A stretch of 64,000 nucleotides of DNA from JAJTFA01 sp044351265 (GTDB lineage Bacteria > Bacteroidota > Bacteroidia > UKL13-3), in the NCBI GenBank assembly GCA_044351265.1, contig JBILGC010000003.1, forward strand, positions 39,745 through 103,744, given 5' to 3'. A program made the position numbers and the translations under genes. The notes beneath the pieces were generated by a model. The model was not told the DNA's origin and searched no databases. It worked only from the letters and a program-made list of their open reading frames with translations. Position 1 is the first letter of the stretch. Each line of letters begins with the position of its first letter. This document shows positions 16,860 through 26,838 of this stretch, piece by piece.

Positions 16860-18119
16860 ATGGATTCAAACACCATTCTTATCATCACGATCAGTATTCT
16901 TATTTCTGCATTTTTTTCAGGAATTGAAATTGCATTTATTACAGCCAATAAGTTACTAATTGAATTAAAGAACAAGCAAGGCAGCCTGTCAGCTAAAATA
17001 CTTTCACCCTTTGTAAGTAATCCTTCCCGCTTTATAAGCACTACGCTTGTTGGCAACAATCTTGGATTGGTTTTGTATGGCATATACATGGCTGCATTTC
17101 TGGATCCCATACTGCATGAGTTATTGCCAGGTATTGCAGAGAAAAAGTTCCTGCTTCTACTTATTTCAACCGTAGTATCTACTATTATTGTTTTGGTAAT
17201 GGGCGAGTTTATTCCAAAGGCATTGTTCAGAATAAATCCTGATATTGTATTGCGTTTACTAGCTGTGCCTTTCCTGCTTACTTATTATTTGTTTTGGCCA
17301 CTGGTGCATTTTATTACATGGTTGGCTAAATTCATTCTCAATAATCTGTTTAAACTCAACTTCACCGAAAATACTCCTGTTTTTAGCAAGGTTGATTTGG
17401 ATCAATACATTTCTGATAGTGTAGAAGACCTAGATGAAGATGCAGATGTAGATACAGAGATTTTTAAGAATGCACTTGATTTTGCCAATGTAAAAGTTCG
17501 CGACTGCATGACCCCGCGAACAGAACTGGTTAGTATGAGTATACAAGGAAGCGTTGAAGAATTGTATAAGAAATTTGTTGATACCGGTCTTTCAAAAATT
17601 CTGATTCATAACAATAATGTAGATCATATTATCGGTTATGTGCATCAGAAAGATCTGTTTAAAAAACCCCAGACGATTCGTTCTATTTTGATTCCAATTG
17701 AGATTGCAACCGAAACAATGGCTGCTAATGAATTGCTAAATATCTTTACCCGCTCTAGAAAAAGTATTGCACTGGTAGTTGATGAGTTAGGTGTTACGGC
17801 AGGTATTGTTACCATTGAAGATATAATGGAGGAAATTTTTGGTGAGATTGAAGATGAGCACGATGTGGAACAACTTACCGAGAAACAGTTGGCAGAAAAG
17901 GAATATTTATTTAATGCCCGACTTGAGATAGACTACCTCAACGATAAGTACAATCTACACATACCCGAAGGTGATTACCAAACGCTGGGCGGATACATTC
18001 TTGCCAAATATGAAAATATACCTAGACGCGGAGAAATCATAGAAATAGATAAGTTTGAATTTACTATTGTTTCTACAGATAAAACAAAATTGGTGGATGT
18101 TCGCCTGCGCATCAGGTAA
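16860..18119 (+). CDS. CNNM/CorC-family membrane protein (DUF21, CBS pair, CorC_HlyC)
   Basis: 419 residues. DUF21 transmembrane domain 1-~165 (opening ILISAFFSGIEIAFITANK and containing the conserved STTLVGNNLGLVLYG and MGEFIPKALFR), two CBS motifs ~200-330 (VRDCMTPRTELVSM, then IALVVDELGVTAGIVTIEDIMEEIFGEI), and a C-terminal CorC_HlyC domain (YQTLGGYI, EIDKFEFTIV). Members are implicated in Mg2+/Co2+ export or homeostasis and are often called hemolysins; in gliding Bacteroidota the related GldE supports gliding. It lies 36 bases after the small membrane gene and has its own -7 box. Its exact ion is not deducible. Confidence 0.9.
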   Translation: MDSNTILIITISILISAFFSGIEIAFITANKLLIELKNKQGSLSAKILSPFVSNPSRFISTTLVGNNLGLVLYGIYMAAFLDPILHELLPGIAEKKFLLLLISTVVSTIIVLVMGEFIPKALFRINPDIVLRLLAVPFLLTYYLFWPLVHFITWLAKFILNNLFKLNFTENTPVFSKVDLDQYISDSVEDLDEDADVDTEIFKNALDFANVKVRDCMTPRTELVSMSIQGSVEELYKKFVDTGLSKILIHNNNVDHIIGYVHQKDLFKKPQTIRSILIPIEIATETMAANELLNIFTRSRKSIALVVDELGVTAGIVTIEDIMEEIFGEIEDEHDVEQLTEKQLAEKEYLFNARLEIDYLNDKYNLHIPEGDYQTLGGYILAKYENIPRRGEIIEIDKFEFTIVSTDKTKLVDVRLRIR

Positions 18120-18155
18120 TGAATTCACCGCATTTCTAAACGCAAATTGTGATAT

Positions 18156-19172
18156 TTAGTTAAGCAGTTGATATTCGAAACGTGGGGATCCCTTGTTTCC
18201 ATTATCATCATAAAAATCTAGAAAACGTAACTTATATACCAGGTATGGCGAATTCCTGTAGCGTAAGAAATAGTTAATATATGTTCTGGTTCTGTATCGA
18301 ACACCGTTAGGTGTAAAATCAGGATACTTCCATTCAAACCCGATTTGATCCCTATCATTCAAATAACAAAGAGCAGGATTGAGGGAATGATTAAATTTAA
18401 TATCATAAAACGTAAGCGTACTGTCTATAGCCGCATCAAGTATTCTTCTATTTAGATGAACACCTGTAACCTGATAGAGCAAGGGTGGATTAAATTCATA
18501 ATAAATCCAACGGTATCGTAAGAATTTAAAATGCCAATTATGTATAGGCGGCTCAAAATTATAATAAGTGCCTCCGTTATCGAATGAAAAATAAACCAGC
18601 ATTTTCTCAGGAGACTTATAAATATTAGTTTCCTTAATGAATCTACCTGACATATCCGCCACTGAGATAACATACTTCTGAGGAGTAACAGCAATTATTT
18701 TAAACTTAAAAATGTTATCGGGACTGCTTGAGCCCTTTCCCCTATCTACAACATAAACACTATCGAAAGTTTTGCGACTATGCCTATTACACCAATGGCT
18801 TAGTGCAAGAGAGTCCGGATTACCGGAGGCCTCATCCCATCGCCAATTTAGCTCAGAATAGTTTGTAACAGTAGAAAAATCAGTGCTGCCTGTATTTGCA
18901 ACCAATACATTCTTGCCCCCATTTATATAAATAGCAAAACCTTCAGGTGCTGCATCAAAACTTAAATCCCAAGAATTATTATCTACAGACTGAACAATTC
19001 CTGAGTCAAGGTTAATATAAACCTGCTTGTCATACTCAGTGCCTAAATCAACACTCATCATGCGCACATCAAGATCTCTGGGAGGTAATTTAACAGGCGC
19101 CTCTTCTTTCTCACATGATGAAATAAACATCATCATTGCCAATATGTATGTGATATATCTTAATAATATCAT
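18156..19172 (-). CDS. HmuY-like lipoprotein of a TonB-receptor operon
   Basis: 338 residues from ATG 19172, which overlaps the receptor stop as ATGA; a longer frame (to 19208) lacks a proper signal. Lipobox FISSCEKEE gives a lipidated Cys followed by acidic residues, as in surface lipoproteins. NSWDLSFDAAPEGFAIYINGGKN resembles the WDxxF repeat of HmuY-type heme-binding lipoproteins. A C-terminal segment (EPPIHNWHFKFLRYRW ... YQVTGVHLNRRILDAAI) matches a segment in the T9SS protein two genes upstream (EPPIANWDILFARYHA ... YNVTGVLINPANVMAAR), so the two are paralogues. It probably captures a ligand, perhaps heme, at the cell surface and passes it to the receptor. Ligand is inference. Confidence 0.75.
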   Translation of the reverse strand: MILLRYITYILAMMMFISSCEKEEAPVKLPPRDLDVRMMSVDLGTEYDKQVYINLDSGIVQSVDNNSWDLSFDAAPEGFAIYINGGKNVLVANTGSTDFSTVTNYSELNWRWDEASGNPDSLALSHWCNRHSRKTFDSVYVVDRGKGSSSPDNIFKFKIIAVTPQKYVISVADMSGRFIKETNIYKSPEKMLVYFSFDNGGTYYNFEPPIHNWHFKFLRYRWIYYEFNPPLLYQVTGVHLNRRILDAAIDSTLTFYDIKFNHSLNPALCYLNDRDQIGFEWKYPDFTPNGVRYRTRTYINYFLRYRNSPYLVYKLRFLDFYDDNGNKGSPRFEYQLLN

Positions 19173-21178
19173 TCTCTGTCTATACTTAATTGATACTGAA
19201 TTGCACAAAAGTAGGTTCTACCCATAGACACAGCAGCATTATTGCCTGCCGGTGCATGCGGACCTGCAGCTAAACTAGCTTGAACATTGAGCACATCCAA
19301 CATATTTTTTACACCTGTTTGAATGGTAAGTTTTTGATTAAAGAAACTTCTGCTTGCAGTAAGATCAAGCAAAGTAAATCCATCAATAAAACCCGTTTTA
19401 ACTTCGCCATCTGTAATATTGTATTGAAACAGCTGCATAAGTGAATTATATTTACAGAACAATGCAACCTGCATTTTAATTTTTTTAATGAGATACCTTG
19501 CATTGCATCGATACTCATGATTTGTAAAATATTTGTCAGTAGCAATCATATTGGTAAATGTGTTGTTGATACCGATTAGCGCATAGCCCAAGCTAACAGC
19601 ATAATCAGGTGCTACATATTCTGCCGTAATATTAGTCCCGACATTTCTGAAATCGCTAATGGATGTGTAGCATGCCTCCAAGGTATTGCTGTTTAACAGA
19701 ACTAAATCTATTTTATTAAATATTTCATTGTAAAATAGTGCAACATCAACTTTTAGCATGTTTTCTTCTAACAGATGCTGGTGGGTTAAACTTAGCTGAT
19801 AGTTATTTTGGGTTTCGGCCTTCAAATCCGGATTGCCCTTTATATTGTGAGCAGGGTCAGTAAAGTTTAAGTAAAGCTCTTTAAGTGTTGGCGATCGGAA
19901 ACCCCTGCCGAAAGATGCACGAAGGCTTAAATCCGAGCGAATATCCCACTTGAGATTTAACGATGGAATAATTGGGGCCTGATACTTACTGTTATAGGTT
20001 AAGCGCATTCCTGGCCTTAGAAGTAGCCGCTGGAAAAACTTTAATTCCATGCTTGCAAAACCACTTATATCGGTTAAAGATTGTGTACCATTGGAAATAC
20101 GATTGCCGGTAAACTGATCATAGGTTGTTTCATAGCCCAACTGATAATTATATTTAGCCTTATCCTTATTTCGGGAGAATGTTCCCCTGCTCATAACATT
20201 CTTAAAGTAACCTGTATCCTGCAGGTGGGCCTCAGGCACCAGATTTTCCTGTAGTGTAACAAGATCTTTTCTGGTGGTATTTACAATTCGTCTGTAATGG
20301 TTATATGCAGCCACAATATGCAGGGAGTGGTTGCTAAAAAGTTTTTGCTCATAAAATGCAGCGGTTGATATCCTTCTTGTATAATAGTACTGATCTATTC
20401 CGTAAGCGCTGTAAGGCGTAATGGTGCCGGAATCCCTATTGGTTACTTTCTCATCAAAAATACTTCCGGTTATCCTGAGCGATGAATGGGTAAACTTTTT
20501 AGAAATGCTCAAATCTCCAAAATACTGTGTGCGTGGTTTCCAAAGTTTTACCCTCGAATCCTCATTTTGAGCAAAGCCGTCAAAAAAATTTCTTGATCCA
20601 TTTACCTCCAATCTCCATTCTCTGTTGAGATAGATACTTGTAAACAAATTGAGATTATACTGGCCGATATTCTCATAATAGGCTTTGGCCCCCAGCTGGT
20701 CATGAGGCTTGTATGATTTTTTTGTAATCAGATTAATGACACCGCCCAATGCATCTGTTCCAAAACTCACACTCATGGGGCCCTCTACTACTTCTATTCG
20801 TTCAATATTGTTTAAGTTAAGTTGATTGAGGTCGATAAAATTCCCTTCGCGCCCCACAACAGGCACTCCATCAATCATAATTTTTATGTTCTGACCATTA
20901 ATGCCTTGAATACTCAAACCGCTTCCCAATGCAGGGTCGTTGTTAATGCGCACATTCAGTTCATTGTTCAATAAATCACGAAGGTTGACGGCACCTTGCT
21001 GCTCAATTCTTTTTTGCCCGATTACTTTTACCCTGTAAACCGATTGCGAAAGAGAGTTTTCTGCATATTGCCCCGTTATCACTACATCTTCCAGTTGCTT
21101 ACTTTTTGAGGCATCTGGCTGTTGTGCCATTAAAGGTACAAAAACAACAAACACCATGCAAAACATGGTGAGTGTCAT
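19169..21178 (-). CDS. TonB-dependent outer-membrane receptor (HmuR/BtuB-like)
   Basis: 669 residues from ATG 21178 (a TTG at 21226 would extend it into the previous gene). The signal peptide ends VPLMAQQ. A plug domain starts at LEDVVITGQY and contains NLRDLLNNELNVRI, IQGINGQNIKIMIDGVPVVG and IERIEVVEGPMSVSFGTDALGGVINLIT, followed by a 22-strand barrel with the NPDLKAETQNNYQLSLT signature. It has no N-terminal carboxypeptidase-regulatory domain or SusC features, so it belongs with small-ligand (heme, corrinoid, siderophore) receptors. It is sandwiched between two HmuY-like genes, which suggests heme or a similar ligand. Import would be energised by TonB-ExbBD encoded elsewhere. Confidence 0.9.
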   Translation of the reverse strand: MTLTMFCMVFVVFVPLMAQQPDASKSKQLEDVVITGQYAENSLSQSVYRVKVIGQKRIEQQGAVNLRDLLNNELNVRINNDPALGSGLSIQGINGQNIKIMIDGVPVVGREGNFIDLNQLNLNNIERIEVVEGPMSVSFGTDALGGVINLITKKSYKPHDQLGAKAYYENIGQYNLNLFTSIYLNREWRLEVNGSRNFFDGFAQNEDSRVKLWKPRTQYFGDLSISKKFTHSSLRITGSIFDEKVTNRDSGTITPYSAYGIDQYYYTRRISTAAFYEQKLFSNHSLHIVAAYNHYRRIVNTTRKDLVTLQENLVPEAHLQDTGYFKNVMSRGTFSRNKDKAKYNYQLGYETTYDQFTGNRISNGTQSLTDISGFASMELKFFQRLLLRPGMRLTYNSKYQAPIIPSLNLKWDIRSDLSLRASFGRGFRSPTLKELYLNFTDPAHNIKGNPDLKAETQNNYQLSLTHQHLLEENMLKVDVALFYNEIFNKIDLVLLNSNTLEACYTSISDFRNVGTNITAEYVAPDYAVSLGYALIGINNTFTNMIATDKYFTNHEYRCNARYLIKKIKMQVALFCKYNSLMQLFQYNITDGEVKTGFIDGFTLLDLTASRSFFNQKLTIQTGVKNMLDVLNVQASLAAGPHAPAGNNAAVSMGRTYFCAIQYQLSIDRE

Positions 21179-21215
21179 TTTTAACCTATATGAAAAATTA
21201 TATTTCAACCGGAAT

Positions 21216-22508
21216 TTACTCCACAATAAATTTACCTGCTACCATACCGTTAGGAGTTTCTACATTATAGAAATAAATTCCTTTAGCCATAGAGTCGGTA
21301 TTAATCTTTGTACGAAAACCACCATCAGCAGATTCCATATTTGTTTGATAAATGCTTTTCCCGGTTAAATCCACAACCGCAAGACGTGCTTGCTTAGCTT
21401 CTGTAAATACCTCTATGGTTAAATCGGTTTTAGCTGGGTTTGGATATGCGAGTGTACGTGCCACGTTACTGTTTACTTCAGATACCGAAGTAATATCTAT
21501 TGACGATTTATTGAATACAATCACATTTGGATTTGCATCAAATCTGTCAAATAAGATTCTGTATATCAAGTTACCTTTTTTAATGAAGAAGGCCATCGTA
21601 TCAACAATAGGCCAAGAAGGAGTAGGTGGCCCCATAGGTGAAACTTTCCAGTCCCATCCAATTGTATTGATTATCGATGAATATGCTTTAACCATGCTGC
21701 GGTTTACGGTATCCCTTTTAACACCTAACACACGAGCTGCCATCACATTTGCAGGATTAATCAACACACCTGTTACATTGTAAAATGTATCGGCTCCCAG
21801 GTAATTTACCTTCGCATGGTAGCGGGCAAATAATATATCCCAGTTGGCTATTGGTGGTTCACGATCAACCAAGGTCTTATTCAAGATATTATAGTATGCA
21901 AACATTTTGCCGGTGAAGGCTGCTTTATTAAAACTCACATAATTGCTATCTGTATTATTTAAATTGGCAAATGTAAAGTTCCATGTTGTATCAAGAGTAA
22001 GCTGATTAATCATGAGTTTTTTATAAACGGTATTTGCGCCATTTCTTATGGCAAAAAGATAAATGACTTTGCCATCAATGTGGTGCGTATTCATGCTGTA
22101 ATCTCCCCAGCCAAAATCAAACCCATTGGTTCTTCCCTGATTTAGCGCTCCAACATCCCATGATGTATCACTGTCTCTAACCACGGTCCAATTTCTCCAG
22201 TTGGTTGTATCAAAATTATTCCATGAAGCAGGTGCTTGTGTTGATTTGTATACGGTAACACCACGAGCCATATTTATGCGAACGGTAGCTGCCAATAATA
22301 CATTCATTGGCGGCTGGGCATTTCTAACCGAGAATGCAATATGCCAGTTGGTGTTTCTTGCTGTATCCTTGGCACCGGTGGTGATATTATAATACACATC
22401 CAACGGATAATTAGTTGAACCACCGCCCATGGAAACTGAATCGGTGGTTTGGGCTTGTAATTGGCTAATGATAAAGGCGCCAATAAGAAGAAGTAATAGT
22501 TTTTTCAT
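21216..22508 (-). CDS. HmuY-like secreted protein with T9SS type A sorting domain
   Basis: 430 residues. Signal peptide 1-19 (cleaved after LQAQ). An HmuY-like beta region follows (NWHIAFSVRNAQPPMN near residue 54; EPPIANWDILFARYHA near residue 215). The last ~80 residues are a T9SS sorting domain: ARTLAYPNPAKTDLTIEVF, then VVDLTGKSIYQT and the closing KGIYFYNVE...AGKFIVE. It would be exported by Sec, passed through the T9SS and released or anchored at the surface. It is first in the operon, 37 bases before the TonB receptor, and is a paralogue of the lipoprotein at the other end. A hemophore-like role is inference. Confidence 0.78.
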   Translation of the reverse strand: MKKLLLLLIGAFIISQLQAQTTDSVSMGGGSTNYPLDVYYNITTGAKDTARNTNWHIAFSVRNAQPPMNVLLAATVRINMARGVTVYKSTQAPASWNNFDTTNWRNWTVVRDSDTSWDVGALNQGRTNGFDFGWGDYSMNTHHIDGKVIYLFAIRNGANTVYKKLMINQLTLDTTWNFTFANLNNTDSNYVSFNKAAFTGKMFAYYNILNKTLVDREPPIANWDILFARYHAKVNYLGADTFYNVTGVLINPANVMAARVLGVKRDTVNRSMVKAYSSIINTIGWDWKVSPMGPPTPSWPIVDTMAFFIKKGNLIYRILFDRFDANPNVIVFNKSSIDITSVSEVNSNVARTLAYPNPAKTDLTIEVFTEAKQARLAVVDLTGKSIYQTNMESADGGFRTKINTDSMAKGIYFYNVETPNGMVAGKFIVE

Positions 22509-22747
22509 TGAATGAATTAGGTGTAATGAGTAATGTTAATTTTGTGGGTGCAAATAAAATCAATTTCATCTGCTGGCATCCTTATTACACATCCATTTTA
22601 CCCTTTTATGACATAACTGGCAGCACCATATTTTAAGGCTGATTTTTATCATATTTTGCGGGTTAACGGACAAAACATATATTCGGCAACAGAAAGCCCG
22701 CTATTTCAGCCAAAGAGGGGCGTTTAACCTGATTTAAACAAAAACAT

Positions 22748-25192
22748 ATGAATACAATTTTGCAAAAAAAATGGTTTCCTCACCTGGCGGCCATCATCAT
22801 TGCGCTTACTGCCATTATCATTTATTTCAATCCGCTCCTTTCCGGAAAAGCACTTAAACAACATGATGTGCAGCAATGGCAAGCAACCTATAATGAAATA
22901 AACCAATTTCAGAAAGCAACAGGAGAGCGAACCTTTTGGACCAATGCTGTTTTTAGCGGCATGCCCACCTATCTCATCGGGCCTTCCTACAGAAAGAACT
23001 TTACATCTACGGTAAGTGCCTATATCAGCAAGGTTTTACCTAACCCGGTTGATACCATGTTTTTGCTGTTTATCTGCTTTTATATTTTATTGCTCACCTT
23101 CGAGGTTTCGCCCTGGCTGGCCATTGCAGGAAGCTTGGCATTTATGTTTTCCTCGTTTAACCTTATAAATATAGATGCAGGACACGTTGGAAAAGGTAAT
23201 GCCATTGCTTTTATGCCGCTTGTGCTGGCTGGCATCAACTACACTTTACGAAAAGACAAATGGATAGGTGCACTGCTTACCGGCATTGCACTTTCCCTAC
23301 AACTGGCTGCAGGCCACCTTCAGATTACTTATTACTTGATGATGCTTATTGGCGTCTGGATGCTGGCAGAAATATTTATTGCTGCTAAAAACAAGCAGTT
23401 TGCTCAACTGCTGGTATGCGGAGCCTTTATGGCCGTTGCCGCTTGCATTGGTGTGGCTACAGGGGCCAATAATCTGATGCCTACAGAGGAATACGGCAAA
23501 TACAGTATACGCGGCAAATCAGAACTCACCAAAACATCCTCCGGTGAAGGCAATGCCGCCATAGCTTCATCAGGCCTTGATAAAGACTACGCCCTGCAAT
23601 GGAGTAATGGTGTTGCTGAGCCTTTTACCTTACTTATACCTAATTTTTATGGTGGATCAAGCTCAGCTGAGCTTAGCACCAGCTCAGAAACATATAAAAT
23701 TTTAAAACAAAACGGGGTACCCAATGCCAAGCAAATTATTCAGGGCATGCCTGTTTATTGGGGCGACCAGCCTTTTACAGCAGGTCCCATTTACTATGGT
23801 GCCATTGTTTGTTTTCTTTTTGTGCTGGGGCTTTTTGTAATTAAAGGTCCTGAGAAATGGTGGATTCTGGGCATCTCAACTCTCGCTATTCTCCTTTCTA
23901 TGGGCAAAAATTTTATGTCGCTAACCGATTTATTCTTTTACAACTTTCCGCTATATAATAAATTTCGCTCTGTAACTTTTATTCTATGTATCACCCAAAC
24001 AACATTCCCGCTGCTGGCCCTGCTGGCCGTGCGTGATATACTTTCAGGAAAAATAAAGGCAACAGATTTAAAGAAACCCTTATTGTATAGTTTCTATATT
24101 GTAGGAGGCCTATGCGCAGTTTTTGCATTTGTACCTAATATTTTTCTTAGTTTCATCTCGCCTGTTGATGATCGCCTACCAGAATGGCTCAGACAGTCGA
24201 TTGTAGATGACCGTGAATCATTATTAAAATCAGATGCACTGCGCTCTTTATTGTTTATTACGGCATCATTTGCTCTAATCTGGTTTTATTTAAAAGGCAA
24301 ATTTTCAGAAACTATTTTTATCGTTACTCTTACTGCACTTGTTGTAATTGATTTGTGGGGAGTTGATAAACGTTATCTGAATGATTCAGATTTTGAAACC
24401 AAAAAGAAAAACCTGGAAGCTTCCTTTCCCAAATCGCAAGCCGATGAAATGATTTTGCAGGATAAAGACATCCACTACCGTGTTTACAATACAACACAAC
24501 GTTTGGATCAGGATGCCCTTACCTCTTACTGGCATAAATCCATTGGCGGATATCATGGTGCTAAAATGCGCAGATATCAGGAGTTAATTGAATTTCATTT
24601 GTCGCGTGGCAATATGCAAACCTTCAATATGCTTAATGTTAAATACTTTATTGTGGGCGACAGTGCCAATAATATGTTTGGTCAGCAAAACCCTGACGCC
24701 AATGGAAATGCATGGTTTGTAAATAAAATTCTTACTGTTGCCAACGCTGATGCAGAAATAGATTCACTAACCAATCTCAATACCAAAACTACGGCAGTTG
24801 TTGATACACGCTTTGCCGATATGCTTAAAGGTTTTACGCCAACGGCAGACTCTGCAGCATCGATTAAACTATTAAGTTATGCTCCTAATAAACTGGTTTA
24901 TGAATCGAACAGCAGTGCGGATAACTTGGCTGTATTTTCTGAGATTTATTATGATAAAGGATGGAAAGCAAGCATTGACGGACAATCGACAGATTATTTG
25001 CGTTGCAATTATGTATTAAGGGGTATGAAGATTCCTGCAGGTAAGCACCGTATAGAATTTGTTTTTGAACCGGAGGTAGTTACTACCGGAGAGCGCATTT
25101 CATTATTTGCCTCTATTGCTTTGTATGGCGGAATTGTGGTGGCCGGTGGCCTATCCTTTTTCAGTAGAAGAAAAACAGAACCAAAGAGCTGA
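22748..25192 (+). CDS. YfhO-family polytopic membrane protein (putative GT-C glycosyltransferase)
   Basis: 814 residues with about a dozen hydrophobic helices over the first ~560 residues and a C-terminal soluble beta-rich region ending with one more helix (ISLFASIALYGGIVVAGGLSF). The N-terminal loop after helix 1 has ALKQHDVQQW, and FSGMPTYLIG and HLQITYYLMM are typical of YfhO proteins, which belong to the GT-C-like fold and act in polymer glycosylation (Listeria and Bacillus YfhO modify teichoic acids). Here it would use a polyprenyl-phosphate sugar in the periplasm. It faces away from the HmuY operon across a 239-base gap in which I see no other feature, and it is followed 6 bases later by another membrane protein. 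Confidence 0.88.
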   Translation: MNTILQKKWFPHLAAIIIALTAIIIYFNPLLSGKALKQHDVQQWQATYNEINQFQKATGERTFWTNAVFSGMPTYLIGPSYRKNFTSTVSAYISKVLPNPVDTMFLLFICFYILLLTFEVSPWLAIAGSLAFMFSSFNLINIDAGHVGKGNAIAFMPLVLAGINYTLRKDKWIGALLTGIALSLQLAAGHLQITYYLMMLIGVWMLAEIFIAAKNKQFAQLLVCGAFMAVAACIGVATGANNLMPTEEYGKYSIRGKSELTKTSSGEGNAAIASSGLDKDYALQWSNGVAEPFTLLIPNFYGGSSSAELSTSSETYKILKQNGVPNAKQIIQGMPVYWGDQPFTAGPIYYGAIVCFLFVLGLFVIKGPEKWWILGISTLAILLSMGKNFMSLTDLFFYNFPLYNKFRSVTFILCITQTTFPLLALLAVRDILSGKIKATDLKKPLLYSFYIVGGLCAVFAFVPNIFLSFISPVDDRLPEWLRQSIVDDRESLLKSDALRSLLFITASFALIWFYLKGKFSETIFIVTLTALVVIDLWGVDKRYLNDSDFETKKKNLEASFPKSQADEMILQDKDIHYRVYNTTQRLDQDALTSYWHKSIGGYHGAKMRRYQELIEFHLSRGNMQTFNMLNVKYFIVGDSANNMFGQQNPDANGNAWFVNKILTVANADAEIDSLTNLNTKTTAVVDTRFADMLKGFTPTADSAASIKLLSYAPNKLVYESNSSADNLAVFSEIYYDKGWKASIDGQSTDYLRCNYVLRGMKIPAGKHRIEFVFEPEVVTTGERISLFASIALYGGIVVAGGLSFFSRRKTEPKS

Positions 25193-25198
25193 TAAATT

Positions 25199-26809
25199 AT
25201 GCTGGAAGTATTGATGCTCATGCTCTATGCCACTTTCCTGGGCTATGCTGCAGGGGTATCCACCATACTTTCTATTATGAAATTAACTGGCGAGCATGAG
25301 CCCTGGCATCTGCGCTCACCTCTTGTGGTTATTATAGGATTTGCCGTTATCTCATGTATTATTTCCATTCTACATTTTTTGATTCCGCTGGATTGGCACT
25401 CTCATGTTATAATCTGGATCTTCATAAGCGCTGCCCTTAACGCTTGCAGCAAACAGTTAGTAAGCGTATTCCCTGATTTGATTTACCGCATACGAAAAAG
25501 CATATGGTTTAATTTAATCCTGCTGCTTATTGCCATAGTAAGTGTTTGCATAAAACCCGGTAGTGGTGATATTGCCGATTATCATCTGCAAGCAATCAAG
25601 TGGGCTGAGTATTATAAATTACTTCTGGGTATTGGTAATTTTAACCGACCCTTGGTTAATAACAACTGGTGGTTTAATCTACAAGCATTTTTCGGATGCC
25701 ACAATGCTGGTTTTCATTCGGTGTATGTATTAAATGGAATTTGGTACATCCTCCTCATGATTTATTTTACACGCAATCTGAGTGAGGCTAGGCAACGCTT
25801 GTTTCGTGTTCCAATCATTTTGTTTTTACTGCTTATGGTTAAAACTGCCTTTATCGGCAGCGTAACTCCGGATATTGTCATTACAGGGATTATTTTCCTG
25901 TGTTTTGATCTGTATTTGGAAAGTAAGCAAAACAACGCATCTAAAGGCTTTTACAGCATCATTATTTCCTTACTCATATTCTGGGGAATTACCATTAAAG
26001 CCACCGCCTTGCTGCTGCTATTTTTAAGTTTATTGTTGTTGTGGTTTCTTCGTGGCAACAAACAATTTCGGATTTATTTTTTAATGATAATTGCGCTCGG
26101 GTGCATTTGGCTCTTTCCCTGGCTAGCTGGCAATGTGGTACGTGGCGGTTATTTGTTGTATCCATTTAATCAAATTGATTGGTTCCAGGTTGACTGGAAA
26201 GTTCCTGCCTCCTATTTTGAATACGATAAAATTGTTTTAAAAGGATGGGGGCGCATACCACATTCAGATATATATGCAACGGCAACCCTAACCTATAATC
26301 AATGGGTACCCGCTTGGTTTATCAACCTTGATATGTTTAATAAAGGACTGGTACTGGCATTTATTGCATCGGTAATAAGCTTGCTGATTACTTCCTTCAA
26401 ACAAAAATCATTTCCCATGCAAGCATTGGCTGCTCTGGTAGGTTGGTTCATGTTGTTTAACAGCGGCCCTCACATGCGTTTTATGTACGGATATATGGTG
26501 GTGATAATGGGCATAGCCTTATCACAATACAATTTGCCTTCATTTGCTTGGGCACGAAAAGCTTATATGGGTATCTTATGTTTGCTACTGATTTGGTTAA
26601 GCGTAACCCACTCGGATAAATTATCCTTTTTTCATACACAGCCTTATCCGCAAAATAATCTAACTCAAAGCAGCATCAGTGGTTTTCCTGTTTATGTGGT
26701 TCAATCAAACAACCTATGCTGGGATCAATTTCCATGCACCTATTATATCGCAGATAAAATTATGCTGCGCACACCTGATATCAATGATGGGTTTAAGGTT
26801 AAAGAGTAA
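25199..26809 (+). CDS. Polytopic membrane protein, LIC_10190-like
   Basis: 536 residues with 10-12 hydrophobic helices. The first long loop contains GDIADYHLQAIKWAEYYKLLLGIGNFNRPLVNNNWWFN, a layout (acidic Asp, then YHLQ...W, then NxxWW) seen in LIC_10190-type membrane proteins, which look like GT-C glycosyltransferases. The C-terminus is a short soluble tail. It sits 6 bases after yfhO and converges on the DprE-like operon. Function is unknown; a glycosyltransferase or polymerase role is inference from topology and context. The family name is from memory. Confidence 0.7.
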   Translation: MLEVLMLMLYATFLGYAAGVSTILSIMKLTGEHEPWHLRSPLVVIIGFAVISCIISILHFLIPLDWHSHVIIWIFISAALNACSKQLVSVFPDLIYRIRKSIWFNLILLLIAIVSVCIKPGSGDIADYHLQAIKWAEYYKLLLGIGNFNRPLVNNNWWFNLQAFFGCHNAGFHSVYVLNGIWYILLMIYFTRNLSEARQRLFRVPIILFLLLMVKTAFIGSVTPDIVITGIIFLCFDLYLESKQNNASKGFYSIIISLLIFWGITIKATALLLLFLSLLLLWFLRGNKQFRIYFLMIIALGCIWLFPWLAGNVVRGGYLLYPFNQIDWFQVDWKVPASYFEYDKIVLKGWGRIPHSDIYATATLTYNQWVPAWFINLDMFNKGLVLAFIASVISLLITSFKQKSFPMQALAALVGWFMLFNSGPHMRFMYGYMVVIMGIALSQYNLPSFAWARKAYMGILCLLLIWLSVTHSDKLSFFHTQPYPQNNLTQSSISGFPVYVVQSNNLCWDQFPCTYYIADKIMLRTPDINDGFKVKE

Positions 26810-26838
26810 TGTATAAAAGCGCTCTCTGCTCTTTACAG

